Notes: generated from the letters alone by a model not told the origin. 64,000 bases of DNA from UBA4742 sp963785815 (GCA_963785815.1 CAWAWN010000003.1:1302001-1366000), one strand, 5' to 3'. Numbered from the stretch's first letter, positions 7,071 through 16,311 are shown. Made by a program: numbers and translations.

Positions 7071-9581
7071 TCACGCCCCGGGTGACGCCGTGATCTTCTG
7101 GGCGTCGCAGCGGGCGTAGCCCGGCTGCGCCACCGCGCACGACGGCGTGAACACCACCGCCGGGACCCCGGCCGTCGCCGGCTCGGCCAGCGACGGCGCC
7201 GCGGTGGTGGCACAGGACGTGGTGGCGAAGGGGCCGGCGCCGAAGGCGGCGGTGCCGCAGGGCGTGCCCAGACCGGTGGGTCCGTCGTAGCCGACACCGG
7301 CGGTGCACAGGTAGCTCCCACTGCACGAGCCGTTGGAGCCCGAGGTCACGTCGAACAACGAGCTGGTGGACGCGTAGAGGGTCGTGATGGAGGAGTCGGG
7401 GTAGGCCAGGGCGTAGACGCTGGCGATGATGGGCGAGGCCAGGCTGGTGCCGCCGAAGTCCTCCCAGCCGGTGTCGCTGCCGTAGCTGTCGTAGATGGTC
7501 TCACCCGGTGAACCGGCGAGGGCGGACACATCGGCGGTGGTGCGGTTGGCGCAGCCCGAGTCGGTCTGCCACCCCGGCTTGGCCTCCTGGCTCGAGCAGC
7601 CGCTCTGGGCGCCGCTCCACGCCGTCTCGGTCCAGCCCCGGGCGCTCGAGTTGGTGGCCAGCTGGGTGCCGCCGACGGCTACCACGTCGGGTGAGCTGGA
7701 CGGGTAGCTGGTGCCGTAGCCGGTGTCACCGGTGGAGAAGGTGGTCACCAGTCCGGCGTGGCTGAACTTGGTGTCGTCGCTCGACTCGCCGGTGAACTCG
7801 GGGCTGCCCCAGCTGTTGGAGATGGCGGTGGGCGCCTTGCCGGCGGCCACCCCCTCGGCCGTGGCCAGGTTGGCCAGGCTGGGGGACTTGGCCTCCACCA
7901 GCAGGATGTGGCAGTGCGGGCAGATGGCCGACACCGTGTCGAGGTCGAGGGAGATCTCCTCGCTCCAGCTGGCGCTGGCCGTCGGGTAGCTGCCGGCCAC
8001 GCCCGACTGGTTCAGCTTGGAGAAGCAGCCGTTGGCCGTCGTGCAGGCCGGAAGCCCGTAGGCGGAGCGGTACACGGCCATGTCCGATTCGGCGTTGGGG
8101 TCGTTGTACGCGTCCACGATGGCGACGGTGCGCCCGTTGCCGGCCACCTGCGACGGCAGCTCGTAGGCGTCCTGGAGCTGACACGGGCTCAGCCCGGGCG
8201 CGTGGGGGTTGGTCGGGCACACCGGTCGGGCGAAGACCCACGGCTGGTAGGCGTACAGGTCGTCGTCGCGCGACCCCACGTACACCACACCGTTGGCCAC
8301 CGCCGGTGACGACGCCACCTCGGCCCCGGTGGTGGCCGACCAGAGCGGGGTGCACACGGTGGGGGAGCCCGAGCAGTCCGTGGTTCCGGTGGCGTCGTAG
8401 GCGTAGAGCTGGTGGTCGTCGGAGCCGAGGAACACCATCTTGTTGGCCACCGCGGCCGACGATCGGATCACGCCACCGGTGGTGGCCGTCCACAAGGGGG
8501 TGCAGACCTTCGGCGAGCCGGAGCAGCCGGTAGCGCCGGTGGCATCGAGGGCGTAGAGCCGGTGATCCGACGACCCGATGTAGACCACGTTGGCGGCCAC
8601 GGCCGGCGAGGCCACGATGGCGCCACCCGTCGACGCGGTCCACAGCGGCGCGCACACCACCGGGGAACCGCTGCAGCCGATCGACCCGGCTGCGTCGAAG
8701 GCCGACAGCACGCCGCCGGTGGACCCCACGAAGGCCACCCCACCGGACACGGCGGGCGACGAGAAGGTGATGGCCGACCCAGTGGGCGCGGTCCACAGCG
8801 GGCTGCACGCCACCGGGGCGCCGACGCACCCGGTCGTGCCCGTGGCGCTGAAGGCGTAGAGGCTGCCGTCGGTCGAGCCGACGTAGGCGGTCGAGCCCAC
8901 CACCGTGGGGCTGTCGTCGATGGCGCCGCCGGTGGCGCCGGTCCACAGCGGGGCGCACACGGCGGCCACGCAGCCGGTCACCCCGCTCTGGTCGAAGGCG
9001 TAGAGCTGGTGGTCGGTCGAGCCCACGTACACCACGCCGCCCGACACCAGCGGGGATGACAGGATCGACCCGCCGGTGGTTCCGGTCCACAGCGGGCTGC
9101 ACACCCTGGGGGAGCCGCTGCAGTTGGTCGTGCCGGTGACATCGAAGGCGTCGAGCGCACCGCCGGTCGTGCCCACGAACACGACGCCGCCCGACACCGC
9201 GGGCGACGAGGACACGGTGCCCGACGCGCCGATGGCGCCGGCCGGTTCGATGGTGGCCGTCCACAGCGGCTGGCACGTGTCGGGGCTGCCGCTGCAACCG
9301 GCGCCGGTGGTGGCCGGGAAGGCGTACAGCCGGCCGTCGTCGGAGGTCACGTAGGCCACGCCCGACGCCACCGCCGGGGACGAGTAGATGGGGCCGCCGG
9401 TCGGCGCGGTGAAGGTGGTGGCCAGGGCGGGCAGGGTGCTGGTCGCCACCCCGGCATCAGTGGTGCTGCGGGTGTTGCCGGCGTTGAAGCCGAACTGGGC
9501 CCAGTCGCAGCCCGAGGCGGTCAGCACCAGGGTCACCACCAGCACGCCGAGCAGCACCGCTCGCCGCATCGTCGATCGCAC
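7071..9581 (-). CDS. Lipoprotein: eight-bladed PQQ-type propeller fused to sedolisin-like (S53) protease
   Basis: The predicted 836-residue exported lipoprotein has a hydrophobic signal ending in lipobox LTASGC (Cys about residue 25). Residues ~45-450 hold eight beta-propeller repeats of the form SSPAV-GVVYVGS-LYAFD; seven also carry a paired-cysteine insert, GCSGSPxxCxPLW, suggesting one disulfide per blade. The C-terminal half is sedolisin-like: SWSEEISLDLD (candidate catalytic Glu/Asp, ~540-548), TFSTGDTGYG (oxyanion Asp, ~618) and GGTSLASP (nucleophile Ser, ~713). Family knowledge predicts an acid-active serine-carboxyl peptidase; the propeller may anchor or recognise substrate. GTG 9581 has GGAGG upstream; ATG 9569 is the alternative start. 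Confidence 0.85.
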   Translation of the reverse strand: MRSTMRRAVLLGVLVVTLVLTASGCDWAQFGFNAGNTRSTTDAGVATSTLPALATTFTAPTGGPIYSSPAVASGVAYVTSDDGRLYAFPATTGAGCSGSPDTCQPLWTATIEPAGAIGASGTVSSSPAVSGGVVFVGTTGGALDAFDVTGTTNCSGSPRVCSPLWTGTTGGSILSSPLVSGGVVYVGSTDHQLYAFDQSGVTGCVAAVCAPLWTGATGGAIDDSPTVVGSTAYVGSTDGSLYAFSATGTTGCVGAPVACSPLWTAPTGSAITFSSPAVSGGVAFVGSTGGVLSAFDAAGSIGCSGSPVVCAPLWTASTGGAIVASPAVAANVVYIGSSDHRLYALDATGATGCSGSPKVCTPLWTATTGGVIRSSAAVANKMVFLGSDDHQLYAYDATGTTDCSGSPTVCTPLWSATTGAEVASSPAVANGVVYVGSRDDDLYAYQPWVFARPVCPTNPHAPGLSPCQLQDAYELPSQVAGNGRTVAIVDAYNDPNAESDMAVYRSAYGLPACTTANGCFSKLNQSGVAGSYPTASASWSEEISLDLDTVSAICPHCHILLVEAKSPSLANLATAEGVAAGKAPTAISNSWGSPEFTGESSDDTKFSHAGLVTTFSTGDTGYGTSYPSSSPDVVAVGGTQLATNSSARGWTETAWSGAQSGCSSQEAKPGWQTDSGCANRTTADVSALAGSPGETIYDSYGSDTGWEDFGGTSLASPIIASVYALAYPDSSITTLYASTSSLFDVTSGSNGSCSGSYLCTAGVGYDGPTGLGTPCGTAAFGAGPFATTSCATTAAPSLAEPATAGVPAVVFTPSCAVAQPGYARCDAQKITASPGA

Positions 9582-9696
9582 CTGTCGTGGCCTCCAGCCC
9601 TCGGATGGGCGGCATCATCCCACCGCTGCTCCTCGTGTCGGCATCGCGGCAGCTGACCTGTAGCCGGCGGGGTGGGACCCTCCGCACCACCCCGCC

Positions 9697-9702
9697 TAGT
9701 CT
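9697..9702 (+). promoter_or_regulatory. -10 element TAGTCT, leaderless type
   Basis: TAGTCT lies 6 nt before the ATG at 9709, leaving no room for a Shine-Dalgarno leader. Same geometry as hisS, rarA and aroC. Confidence 0.6.
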
Positions 9703-9708
9703 TCGCCC

Positions 9709-10200
9709 ATGCCCGGCCAGATCCCCCCGCCGCCCGAGTCCTACGAGGCGCGCACCGAGGTGATCGACGTCAACGACGCCGACTGCGGGTTGAACTCACA
9801 CGACACGCCCAGCCTCCAGGCCCTGATCGACCAGCTGCGGGCCCACGACGACCGGGGCTGGGAGGCCCTCGACGTCCACCGCTCGGTCTGGGTGACCGAG
9901 TTGCCCGAGCGCGACGGCAACGGCCAGCGCCGCCGCGAGCGCAAGGTGCGTCACGAGATCGCGCTGCGGGTCAGCCCGCCCCGCAAGCACTTCGAGTACA
10001 AGATCGACGCACTGTCCGACCCGGTGGACCCCCACACCGAGCACTACCTGTCCACCCGCATCCGCGAGGGGTGGGAGCTCATCGGGTGCTCCAGCTTCGA
10101 CTTCCGGGCCATCACCACCAGCCTGGACGGGCACCCGATCGAGCACCACACCAAGGACGCGGTGCTGGTGTGGAAGCGCCCGCTGCGCAAGTTCCGCTGA
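9709..10200 (+). CDS. DUF4177-like protein of unknown function
   Basis: A 163-residue soluble protein without signal peptide or membrane segment. The C-terminal half contains HFEYKIDAL and then STRIREGWELIGCSSF, which matches the short DUF4177 pattern (FEYK followed by a GWEL-V-S turn). The N-terminal half has a second, weaker copy around DDRGWEALDVHRSVWV, suggesting an internal duplication. No catalytic motif is apparent. It is transcribed toward hisS, 64 nt away, and hisS has its own promoter-like hexamer. The role is unknown. Confidence 0.7.
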   Translation: MPGQIPPPPESYEARTEVIDVNDADCGLNSHDTPSLQALIDQLRAHDDRGWEALDVHRSVWVTELPERDGNGQRRRERKVRHEIALRVSPPRKHFEYKIDALSDPVDPHTEHYLSTRIREGWELIGCSSFDFRAITTSLDGHPIEHHTKDAVLVWKRPLRKFR

Positions 10201-10252
10201 CCCGGGTGGTCGCGTCCGGGCTATGGGTTCGGGCCGGGACGACCCCCTCCGG

Positions 10253-10258
10253 TAACGT
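10253..10258 (+). promoter_or_regulatory. -10 element TAACGT for hisS
   Basis: TAACGT ends 6 nt before the GTG start of hisS (10265), implying a leaderless mRNA. No obvious -35 match is present. Confidence 0.65.
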
Positions 10259-10264
10259 CCGGCC

Positions 10265-11530
10265 GTGGCTGGCTTCCAGGCCCCGAAGGGCACCCATGAC
10301 GTGCTGCCGCCGGCGTCGGCCCGCTGGCAGCACCTGGTGGCCACCTTCGCGCGCCATGCCGGCCAGGCGGGCTACGGGCTCATCCAGAGCCCCATGTTCG
10401 AGGACGTCGGTGTCTTCCACCGCGTCGGCGATGGCACCGACGTGGTCCGCAAGGAGATGTACGACTTCACCGACAAGGGCGGCCGCCACCTGGCCCTGCG
10501 ACCCGAGGGCACGGCGTCGGTGGCTCGGGCCTTCGTGGAGCACCGGCCGGCCACCCCTTGGAAGGTCTGGTACGCGGCGCCCAGCTTCCGCTACGAGCGG
10601 GCCCAGGCCAACCGCTACCGCCAGCACCACCAGCTGGGCGTGGAGGCCGTCGGCAGCACCGATGCCGACCTCGACGTCGAGGTCATCGCCCTGCTGGGCG
10701 ACTTCTACGCCGCGCTCGGCCTGCGCCAGGTGGAGCTGGTGCTCAACTCGATCGGCACCCCCGCCGACCGGGTGGCCTACATCGACGAGCTGCGCACCTA
10801 CCTGCGCGACCACCTGGGCGCCCTGCCGCCTGAGGACGCGGCCAAGGTCGACGACCACCCCATGCGGGTGCTCGACTCCAAGCTGGCCCCCACCGCCGCG
10901 GTGGTGGCCCACGCGCCGCTGCTGGTCGACTCGCTGTCGCCCGAGGCCGCCGACCACTTCTCCCGGGTGCAGGCCGGGCTGGTCGCGGCGGGTCGCGACT
11001 TCCGCATCGACCCACGCCTGGTGCGGGGGCTCGACTATTACACCCACACCGCCTTCGAGTTCCAGAGCGGCGCCCTGGGCGGGGCCCAGAACACCATCGG
11101 CGGCGGGGGTCGATACGACGGCCTCATCGCCGAGCTGGGGGGTCCGGCCACCCCGGGCATCGGCTTCGGCACCGGCATCGAGCGCATCCTGGCCACCTGC
11201 GACGCCGAGGGCGTGTTCGGCCCGCCGGCCTCGGACGTGCAGGTGTTCGTGATCGACACGGCCGGCGGCGACGGCGCCCGCGACCTGACCCTGGCCCTGC
11301 GCCGGGCCGGCATCGGGGCCGACCGGGCCTTCGGGGGCGGCGGCTACAAGTCCCAGCAGAAGCAGGCCGACCGGTCCGCGGCCCCCATACTCGTCACCCT
11401 CCGCCCCGACGGCTACCAGACCCGGACGGCCGACCTGGCCGCGGTGGGACTGGCCGACGTGGTCCAACAGGTGGCCGGACTGGTCGAGGAGCACCTCGGC
11501 CTCGAACCCCTCCCCAAGGAACGCTCGTGA
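10265..11530 (+). CDS. hisS: Histidyl-tRNA synthetase
   Basis: HisRS charges tRNA-His in the cytosol. The 421-residue class II enzyme opens with FQAPKGTHDVLPP and shows motif 1 around GLIQSPMFEDVGVFHRVG. Motif 2 appears as SFRYERAQANRYRQHHQ, the HisRS-specific active site as RGLDYYTHTAFEF, and motif 3 as GIGFGTGIERIL. An anticodon-binding alpha/beta domain follows (VQVFVIDTAGGD). Length is normal. GTG 10265 is supported by the -10 hexamer just upstream. aspS follows in the same direction, a conserved actinobacterial pair. Confidence 0.97.
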   Translation: MAGFQAPKGTHDVLPPASARWQHLVATFARHAGQAGYGLIQSPMFEDVGVFHRVGDGTDVVRKEMYDFTDKGGRHLALRPEGTASVARAFVEHRPATPWKVWYAAPSFRYERAQANRYRQHHQLGVEAVGSTDADLDVEVIALLGDFYAALGLRQVELVLNSIGTPADRVAYIDELRTYLRDHLGALPPEDAAKVDDHPMRVLDSKLAPTAAVVAHAPLLVDSLSPEAADHFSRVQAGLVAAGRDFRIDPRLVRGLDYYTHTAFEFQSGALGGAQNTIGGGGRYDGLIAELGGPATPGIGFGTGIERILATCDAEGVFGPPASDVQVFVIDTAGGDGARDLTLALRRAGIGADRAFGGGGYKSQQKQADRSAAPILVTLRPDGYQTRTADLAAVGLADVVQQVAGLVEEHLGLEPLPKERS

Positions 11531-11586
11531 CCCCCGACCCCGCTGCCGCCGCCCCCGACCAGGCTCCCGACGCCGCCGGAGGTCCC

Positions 11587-13332
11587 ATGCGCACCGACTA
11601 CTGCGGTGATCTGCGGGCCGCCGACATCGGGCGCCAGGTGGCGGTCTGCGGCTGGGTGGCGCGCCGGCGCGAGCACGGGGAGCACCTGGCCTTCATCGAC
11701 GTGCGCGACCGCAGCGGGATCGTCCAGTGCGTGGTGGACGGCGCCCACGACCTGCGCAGCGAGTACGTGGTACGGGTCACGGGGGCGGTGCGCCGACGCC
11801 CGGACGGCACGGCCAACCCGGCGTTGCCCACCGGCGAGGTGGAGATCGGTCCGGCCGAGGTCGAGATCCTCAGCGCGGCCGAGCCCCCGCCGTTCCAGAT
11901 CGACGAGCGGGTGGACGTGGACGAGACCGTCCGCCTGCGCTACCGCTACATCGACCTGCGCTCCGAGCGCATGCAGCGGAACCTGCGGGTGCGGGCCACC
12001 GTGAACAGCGCCCTGCGCCGCTCCATGGAGGCCCAGGGCTTCACCGAGGTGGAGACCCCGATGCTCATCGCCTCCACCCCCGAAGGCGCCCGTGACTTCG
12101 TGGTGCCGTCGCGGTTGAGCCCGGGCAGCTTCTACGCCCTGCCCCAGAGCCCGCAGCTGTTCAAGCAGCTGTGCATGGTGGGCGGCGTCGACCGCTACTA
12201 CCAGATCGCCCGCTGCCTGCGCGACGAGGACCTGCGGGCCGACCGCCAGTTCGAGTTCATGCAGCTCGACGCCGAGGCCAGCTTCGTCACCCAGGCCGAC
12301 GTGCTGGCCTTCATCTCCGAGGCGGTGGCCGAGGCGGCCGAGGCGGTCACCGGTGCGCGCCCCGCCGACGTGCCGGTCATGACGTGGCACGAGGCCCAGG
12401 AGCGTTTCGGCTCCGACAAGCCCGACGTGCGGTTCGGCATGGAGCTGACCGAGCTGACCGAGCTCTTCGCCGAGACCGGGTTCAACGCCTTCAAGGCTCC
12501 GTGCATCAAGGGCATCCGGGTGCCCGGGGCCGGCGACCTGGGTCGCAACCGCCTCGACGCCCTCACCGACCAGGCCAAGCGCTGGGGGGCCAAGGGGCTG
12601 GTGTGGATGCGGGTGGAGGTGGCTGAGGGTGGTGCGGGCCTGGTGCTCAACTCGCCGGTGGCCAAGTTCCTCTCCGAGGCCGAGCGCGTCGCCCTGCTCC
12701 GCGCCATGGGGGCCGAGGCCGGTGACCTGCTCCTTCTGGTGGCCGACGAACGGTCGCGGGTCAACCACGTGCTGGGGCTGTTGCGACTCGAGCTGGGCCG
12801 CCCGCCGGTCAACCAGGGTGGGTTCCACTTCCTGTGGGTGGTCGACTTCCCCTTGTTCGAATCGATCGACGACCAGGGGCGACCGGTGTCGGCCCACCAC
12901 CCGTTCACCATGCCCCACACCGAGGACTGGGCGCTGCTCGACGCGACCGACCCGACCGGCCTGCTCGCCATCCGCAGCCAGGCCTACGACCTGGTGCTCA
13001 ACGGCTGGGAGCTCGGCTCGGGCAGCGTGCGGATCCACCGCCCGGACATCCAGTCGCGCATCTTCACCCTGCTGGGCATCTCCTCGCAGGAGGCACAGGC
13101 CAAGTTCGGGTTCCTGCTCGACGCCTTCCGCTACGGGGCGCCACCCCACGCCGGGTTCGCCTTCGGCATCGACCGCCTGGCTGCCCTGCTGGCGGGCGAG
13201 GAGAACATCCGCGAGATCATCGCCTTCCCCAAGACCCAGTCCGGGGCCGATCCGTTGACCTCGGCGCCGACGCCGCTCGACCCGGCCCAGCTGGCGGAGC
13301 TGGGCCTGCGCGCCCTTCCGCCCTCGACCTAG
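11587..13332 (+). CDS. aspS: Aspartyl-tRNA synthetase
   Basis: AspRS attaches aspartate to tRNA-Asp (possibly also tRNA-Asn). I chose ATG 11587 (581 residues) because GGAGG sits 4 nt before it and MRTDYCGDLRAADIGRQV is the normal bacterial AspRS N-terminus. A GTG at 11527 overlapping the hisS stop would add 20 Pro/Ala-rich residues. Domains: N-terminal OB-fold (VCGWVARRREHGEHLAFIDV), class II core with motif 2 (CLRDEDLRADRQFEFMQLD), bacterial GAD insertion, and motif 3 near GFAFGIDRLAALL. It is co-transcribed with hisS. Confidence 0.95.
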   Translation: MRTDYCGDLRAADIGRQVAVCGWVARRREHGEHLAFIDVRDRSGIVQCVVDGAHDLRSEYVVRVTGAVRRRPDGTANPALPTGEVEIGPAEVEILSAAEPPPFQIDERVDVDETVRLRYRYIDLRSERMQRNLRVRATVNSALRRSMEAQGFTEVETPMLIASTPEGARDFVVPSRLSPGSFYALPQSPQLFKQLCMVGGVDRYYQIARCLRDEDLRADRQFEFMQLDAEASFVTQADVLAFISEAVAEAAEAVTGARPADVPVMTWHEAQERFGSDKPDVRFGMELTELTELFAETGFNAFKAPCIKGIRVPGAGDLGRNRLDALTDQAKRWGAKGLVWMRVEVAEGGAGLVLNSPVAKFLSEAERVALLRAMGAEAGDLLLLVADERSRVNHVLGLLRLELGRPPVNQGGFHFLWVVDFPLFESIDDQGRPVSAHHPFTMPHTEDWALLDATDPTGLLAIRSQAYDLVLNGWELGSGSVRIHRPDIQSRIFTLLGISSQEAQAKFGFLLDAFRYGAPPHAGFAFGIDRLAALLAGEENIREIIAFPKTQSGADPLTSAPTPLDPAQLAELGLRALPPST

Positions 13333-13343
13333 CCAGGCCGGGG

Positions 13344-14093
13344 TCAGGTGCTGAGCTCGACGCCGACCGCGCCGGGTCCGGCGGCCGGGAAGAGCTGTTC
13401 GAGGCCGCGTCGGGCGCTCGAGGCGGTGGGGTAGAGCACCACCCGCAGCTCGGTGCGATCCCGACGGCCCAGCAGCTCCGTGGCTGCGGCGGTCGACAGC
13501 GTGAAGCCCAGGCGCTGGAGCTCGTCGGCCAGCGCGCGGCCCACCTCGGCCGCGGTGGCCTGGTTGGTCAGGAAGGAGACCCGGAAGGGGTTGGGCAGCG
13601 CGCTCGACCCGTCCACCACCGGGCTCAGCCCGCAGGGCATGGCGATGCCGCGAAGGGCCTCGGCCACCGTGGCCCGGCCGCTGTTGGGCGAGGGCGCGTC
13701 GACGTCCCGGCTCGCGTCGGGTGCATCGTCCGCGGGGGCGAAGAAGCCACGCCGGCCGTCGCCCGCCGTCGCCGCCGGCGGCCCGGGCGGCGTGGTCGGC
13801 GGAGCGACGTCGGGAGAACCGGCCGGCAGACCGGCAGATGGGAAGGGCGAGGCGGCGGGGTCGGCCGGCAGCCGGGCGGGGGCGCCGAAGCTGGGCGGCG
13901 CGGCCTCGGTCGTGGAGGGGACCCCTGCCACCCCGGGCGGGGGCGTCGACGGGTGCGCGGCGTCCGACTTGTCGCGTGGCTTGCCTCGCATCGGGATGCC
14001 CTGGATGCGTCGCCAGATGAACGTGCCCGTGCACCCGATCACGATGGCCCAGACCAGGATGCGGCCCACCAGCGGCAGACCCGAGGCGATCAT
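13344..14093 (-). CDS. Membrane-anchored hypothetical protein
   Basis: A 249-residue protein with one N-terminal transmembrane segment (LVGRILVWAIVIGCTGTFIW, about residues 7-26), a Pro/Ala-rich linker to about residue 125, and a C-terminal globular region. That region (ATVAEALRGIAMPCGL, then FRVSFLTNQATAAEVGRALADEL, ending VVLYPTASSARRGLEQLFP) looks like an alpha/beta fold. I do not recognise the family. It is convergent with aspS (11 nt gap) and divergent from rarA. The ATG at 14093 is preceded by AACGAT, a possible leaderless -10 on the minus strand. Confidence 0.7.
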   Translation of the reverse strand: MIASGLPLVGRILVWAIVIGCTGTFIWRRIQGIPMRGKPRDKSDAAHPSTPPPGVAGVPSTTEAAPPSFGAPARLPADPAASPFPSAGLPAGSPDVAPPTTPPGPPAATAGDGRRGFFAPADDAPDASRDVDAPSPNSGRATVAEALRGIAMPCGLSPVVDGSSALPNPFRVSFLTNQATAAEVGRALADELQRLGFTLSTAAATELLGRRDRTELRVVLYPTASSARRGLEQLFPAAGPGAVGVELST

Positions 14094-14205
14094 GGGGTCA
14101 TCGTTGCATGTCCGACGCTCGCCGGTGCGAAGGAGGCCCCGGTCCGTGGGGCGGCGCGTGGGCGGCACCGGTCGGACACCGACGGATCGTCGACAGATCG
14201 GCCGG

Positions 14206-14211
14206 TAGCCT
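14206..14211 (+). promoter_or_regulatory. -10 element TAGCCT for rarA
   Basis: TAGCCT ends 6 nt before the rarA ATG at 14218, implying leaderless transcription. Confidence 0.65.
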
Positions 14212-14217
14212 CCGGGC

Positions 14218-15585
14218 ATGGCCACCGCGTCGCCGAGCGACCTGTTCTCCGCTGCGGCCGCTGACCGCCTGGCCCACCAGGCCCCGCTGGCGGCGCGGCT
14301 GCGGCCGGCCACGCTCGACGACCTGGTGGGCCAACAGCAGCTGGTCGGGCCCGGCCAGCCGCTGCGCGCCCTCATCGAGGCCGATCGGCTCTCCTCGGTC
14401 ATCTTCTGGGGGCCGCCGGGCACGGGCAAGACCACGCTGGCGCAGCTGATCGCCCACACCACGTCCAAGGCCTTCGTGCAGCTGTCGGCCGTCAACGCCA
14501 CGGTCAAGGACGTGCGGGAGGTGGCCCAGGCCGCCCAGGACCGCCTGGGCCAGCACGGCCAGGGCACGATCCTGTTCCTCGACGAGGTCCACCGGTTCAA
14601 CAAGGCCCAGCAGGACGCCCTGCTGCCCTCGGTCGAGTCGGGCCTGCTCATCCTCATCGGCGCCACCACCGAGAACCCGTACTTCGAGGTGAACCCGCCG
14701 CTGCTGTCGCGCTCCACCCTGTTCCGCCTGGCCCCCCTCGACCCGGAGGCGCTGGCCACCCTCGTCGAGCACGGCCTGGCGGCCGAGGGAGCCACCGCCG
14801 AGCCCGACGCCGTCACCCACCTGGTGGAGCGGGCCGGTGGCGACGGGCGCCACGTGCTCACCAGCACCGAGGTGGCGGTGGCCCTGGCCCGGGGGCGCGC
14901 CCAGCCTCCCGTGGTGCAGCTGGCCGATGCCGAGGCGGCCCTGGGCACCAAGGCCCTGCGCTACGGGCGCGATGACCACTACGACGTCATCAGCGCCTTC
15001 ATCAAGAGCATCCGGGGATCGGATCCCGATGCCGGGCTCTATTGGCTGGCCCGGATGCTCGAGTCGGGGGAGGACGCCCGGTTCATCGCCCGACGGCTGG
15101 TCATCCTGGCCTCCGAGGACATCGGCCGGGCCGACTCCACCAGCCTGCTGGTGGCCGACGCCGCGGCTCGGGCCGTGGAGTTCGTGGGCCTGCCCGAGGC
15201 CCAGCTCAACCTGGCCCACGCCGTGGTGCACCTGGCCACCGCCCCCAAGTCGAACCGGGTGACGGTGGCGCTGGGTCGCGCCCGGGCCGACGTGGCCGAG
15301 CGGGCGCCGGGCGAGGTGCCCGACCACCTGCGCGACGCCCACTACCGGGCTGCGGCCGGCCTGGGCCACGGGCAGGGCTACCAGTACCCCCACGACGACC
15401 CCCGGGGATGGGTGCCCCAGCAGTACCGCCCGCCCGAGTTGGACGCCAACGTGTACTACGAGCCGTCGAGCCACGGCGACGAGGCGGCGCTGCGACAGGT
15501 CGGCGACGAGGCGGGGCGGCGCGGGCGGGACGGGCGGGACGGGTCTTCGCCTGGGGCTGCGGGCGACGACGAGGTCCAGTCGTGA
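14218..15585 (+). CDS. rarA: Replication-associated recombination protein A (MgsA/WHIP family AAA+ ATPase)
   Basis: RarA is a clamp-loader-like AAA+ ATPase acting at stalled replication forks. The 455-residue protein has LDDLVGQQQLVGPGQPL, Walker A GPPGTGKTTLAQL (about residues 65-77), Walker B ILFLDEVHRFNKAQQDALLP and sensor 1 LIGATTENPYFEVNPPLLSR. The C-terminal tetramerisation domain carries the family pattern DDHYDVISAFIKSIRGSDPDA. The last ~30 residues form a Gly/Arg-rich tail. Its stop overlaps the next start (GTGA), so two small membrane-associated genes are co-transcribed with it. Confidence 0.95.
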   Translation: MATASPSDLFSAAAADRLAHQAPLAARLRPATLDDLVGQQQLVGPGQPLRALIEADRLSSVIFWGPPGTGKTTLAQLIAHTTSKAFVQLSAVNATVKDVREVAQAAQDRLGQHGQGTILFLDEVHRFNKAQQDALLPSVESGLLILIGATTENPYFEVNPPLLSRSTLFRLAPLDPEALATLVEHGLAAEGATAEPDAVTHLVERAGGDGRHVLTSTEVAVALARGRAQPPVVQLADAEAALGTKALRYGRDDHYDVISAFIKSIRGSDPDAGLYWLARMLESGEDARFIARRLVILASEDIGRADSTSLLVADAAARAVEFVGLPEAQLNLAHAVVHLATAPKSNRVTVALGRARADVAERAPGEVPDHLRDAHYRAAAGLGHGQGYQYPHDDPRGWVPQQYRPPELDANVYYEPSSHGDEAALRQVGDEAGRRGRDGRDGSSPGAAGDDEVQS

Positions 15586-15965
15586 CCGCAGGCGACCTGG
15601 CCGCCGTCATCCTCAGCGTGGTCCTGGTGGCCGTGGTGGCGACCATGGCGGTGGCCGCGGCCTCGCTGTTGCGCTCCCTGCGCGAGCTGCGGGCCACGCT
15701 GGAGCGGCTCCAGGCCGACACCGTGCCCCTCATGGGCGAGCTGCGCGACACCGTGTCGGCGGCCGGGGCCGAGGTCGACCGGGTCGACAGCCTGCTCGAG
15801 TCGGCCGAAGCCATCTCGGCCCGCGTCGACGGCGCCTCCCGACTCGGCTACCTGGCCTTCCGGGCGCCGGTCATCCGGGTCATGGCGTTCGGCCGGGGGG
15901 TGGGCCGAGCCGGGCGACGCCTGACCGGTCGCGACCCGGCTGCGGTCAAGGTCCGGGCCCGCTGA
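15582..15965 (+). CDS. DUF948-like single-pass membrane protein
   Basis: A 127-residue protein starting at GTG 15582, overlapping the rarA stop by 4 nt. One N-terminal transmembrane helix (AAVILSVVLVAVVATMAVAAA) is followed by a predicted coiled coil (LLRSLRELRATLERLQ, then LRDTVSAAGAEVDRVDSLLESAEAIS). This is the DUF948 layout, which actinobacteria commonly encode near alaS. Function unknown. A basic C-terminus (GRAGRRLTGRD) follows. Confidence 0.8.
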   Translation: MTAGDLAAVILSVVLVAVVATMAVAAASLLRSLRELRATLERLQADTVPLMGELRDTVSAAGAEVDRVDSLLESAEAISARVDGASRLGYLAFRAPVIRVMAFGRGVGRAGRRLTGRDPAAVKVRAR

Positions 15966-16285
15966 TGCTGCGACGCGCCCGGTGGTTCGCGGTCGGCGTG
16001 GTGACCGGCGCCGGCACCACCATGTACAGCTACGTGCGTTGGCGCGAGAGCCGCAGCCGCCTGGCGCCCGACCAGCTGTCCGAGACGGTGGTGGGCGCGG
16101 CTCGGGTGGTCGGGCGCCGGGTCCGGGCCACCGGTGCGAGCGCCCGGGCCACCGGAGACTCGCTGTCCTCGGCGGTGCGCGACGCGGTGGCCGAGGGGCG
16201 CACCGCCATGGCCGAGGCCGAGACGCGCATCACCGCCGACCTGGACCGGCCCCGTCCGGGCCCGACCGGCCGGCCGGACGACTGA
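15965..16285 (+). CDS. Small membrane-associated protein upstream of alaS
   Basis: A 106-residue product whose ATG overlaps the preceding stop (TGATG). It has a short hydrophobic N-terminus (RWFAVGVVTGAGTTMYSYVRW) and an amphipathic Ala/Arg-rich remainder (DSLSSAVRDAVAEGRTAMAEAETRI). This resembles the small uncharacterised protein often encoded between the DUF948 gene and alaS in actinobacteria. The function is unknown. Coupling to the DUF948 gene suggests a shared envelope role, which is inference. Confidence 0.75.
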   Translation: MLRRARWFAVGVVTGAGTTMYSYVRWRESRSRLAPDQLSETVVGAARVVGRRVRATGASARATGDSLSSAVRDAVAEGRTAMAEAETRITADLDRPRPGPTGRPDD

Positions 16286-16296
16286 GCGCCGGTCGG

Positions 16297-16302
16297 TAGG
16301 CT
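16297..16302 (+). promoter_or_regulatory. -10 element TAGGCT for alaS
   Basis: TAGGCT lies 9 nt before the ATG at 16312, the longest spacing in this set. A second in-frame ATG follows at 16321. Confidence 0.5.
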
Positions 16303-16311
16303 GGCCCGGCC

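Noticed and set aside
11413..14034. 873-codon minus-strand frame spanning aspS and the downstream gene
   Set aside because: Out of frame with the plausible 249-residue gene at 13344-14093 and antisense to conserved AspRS motifs.
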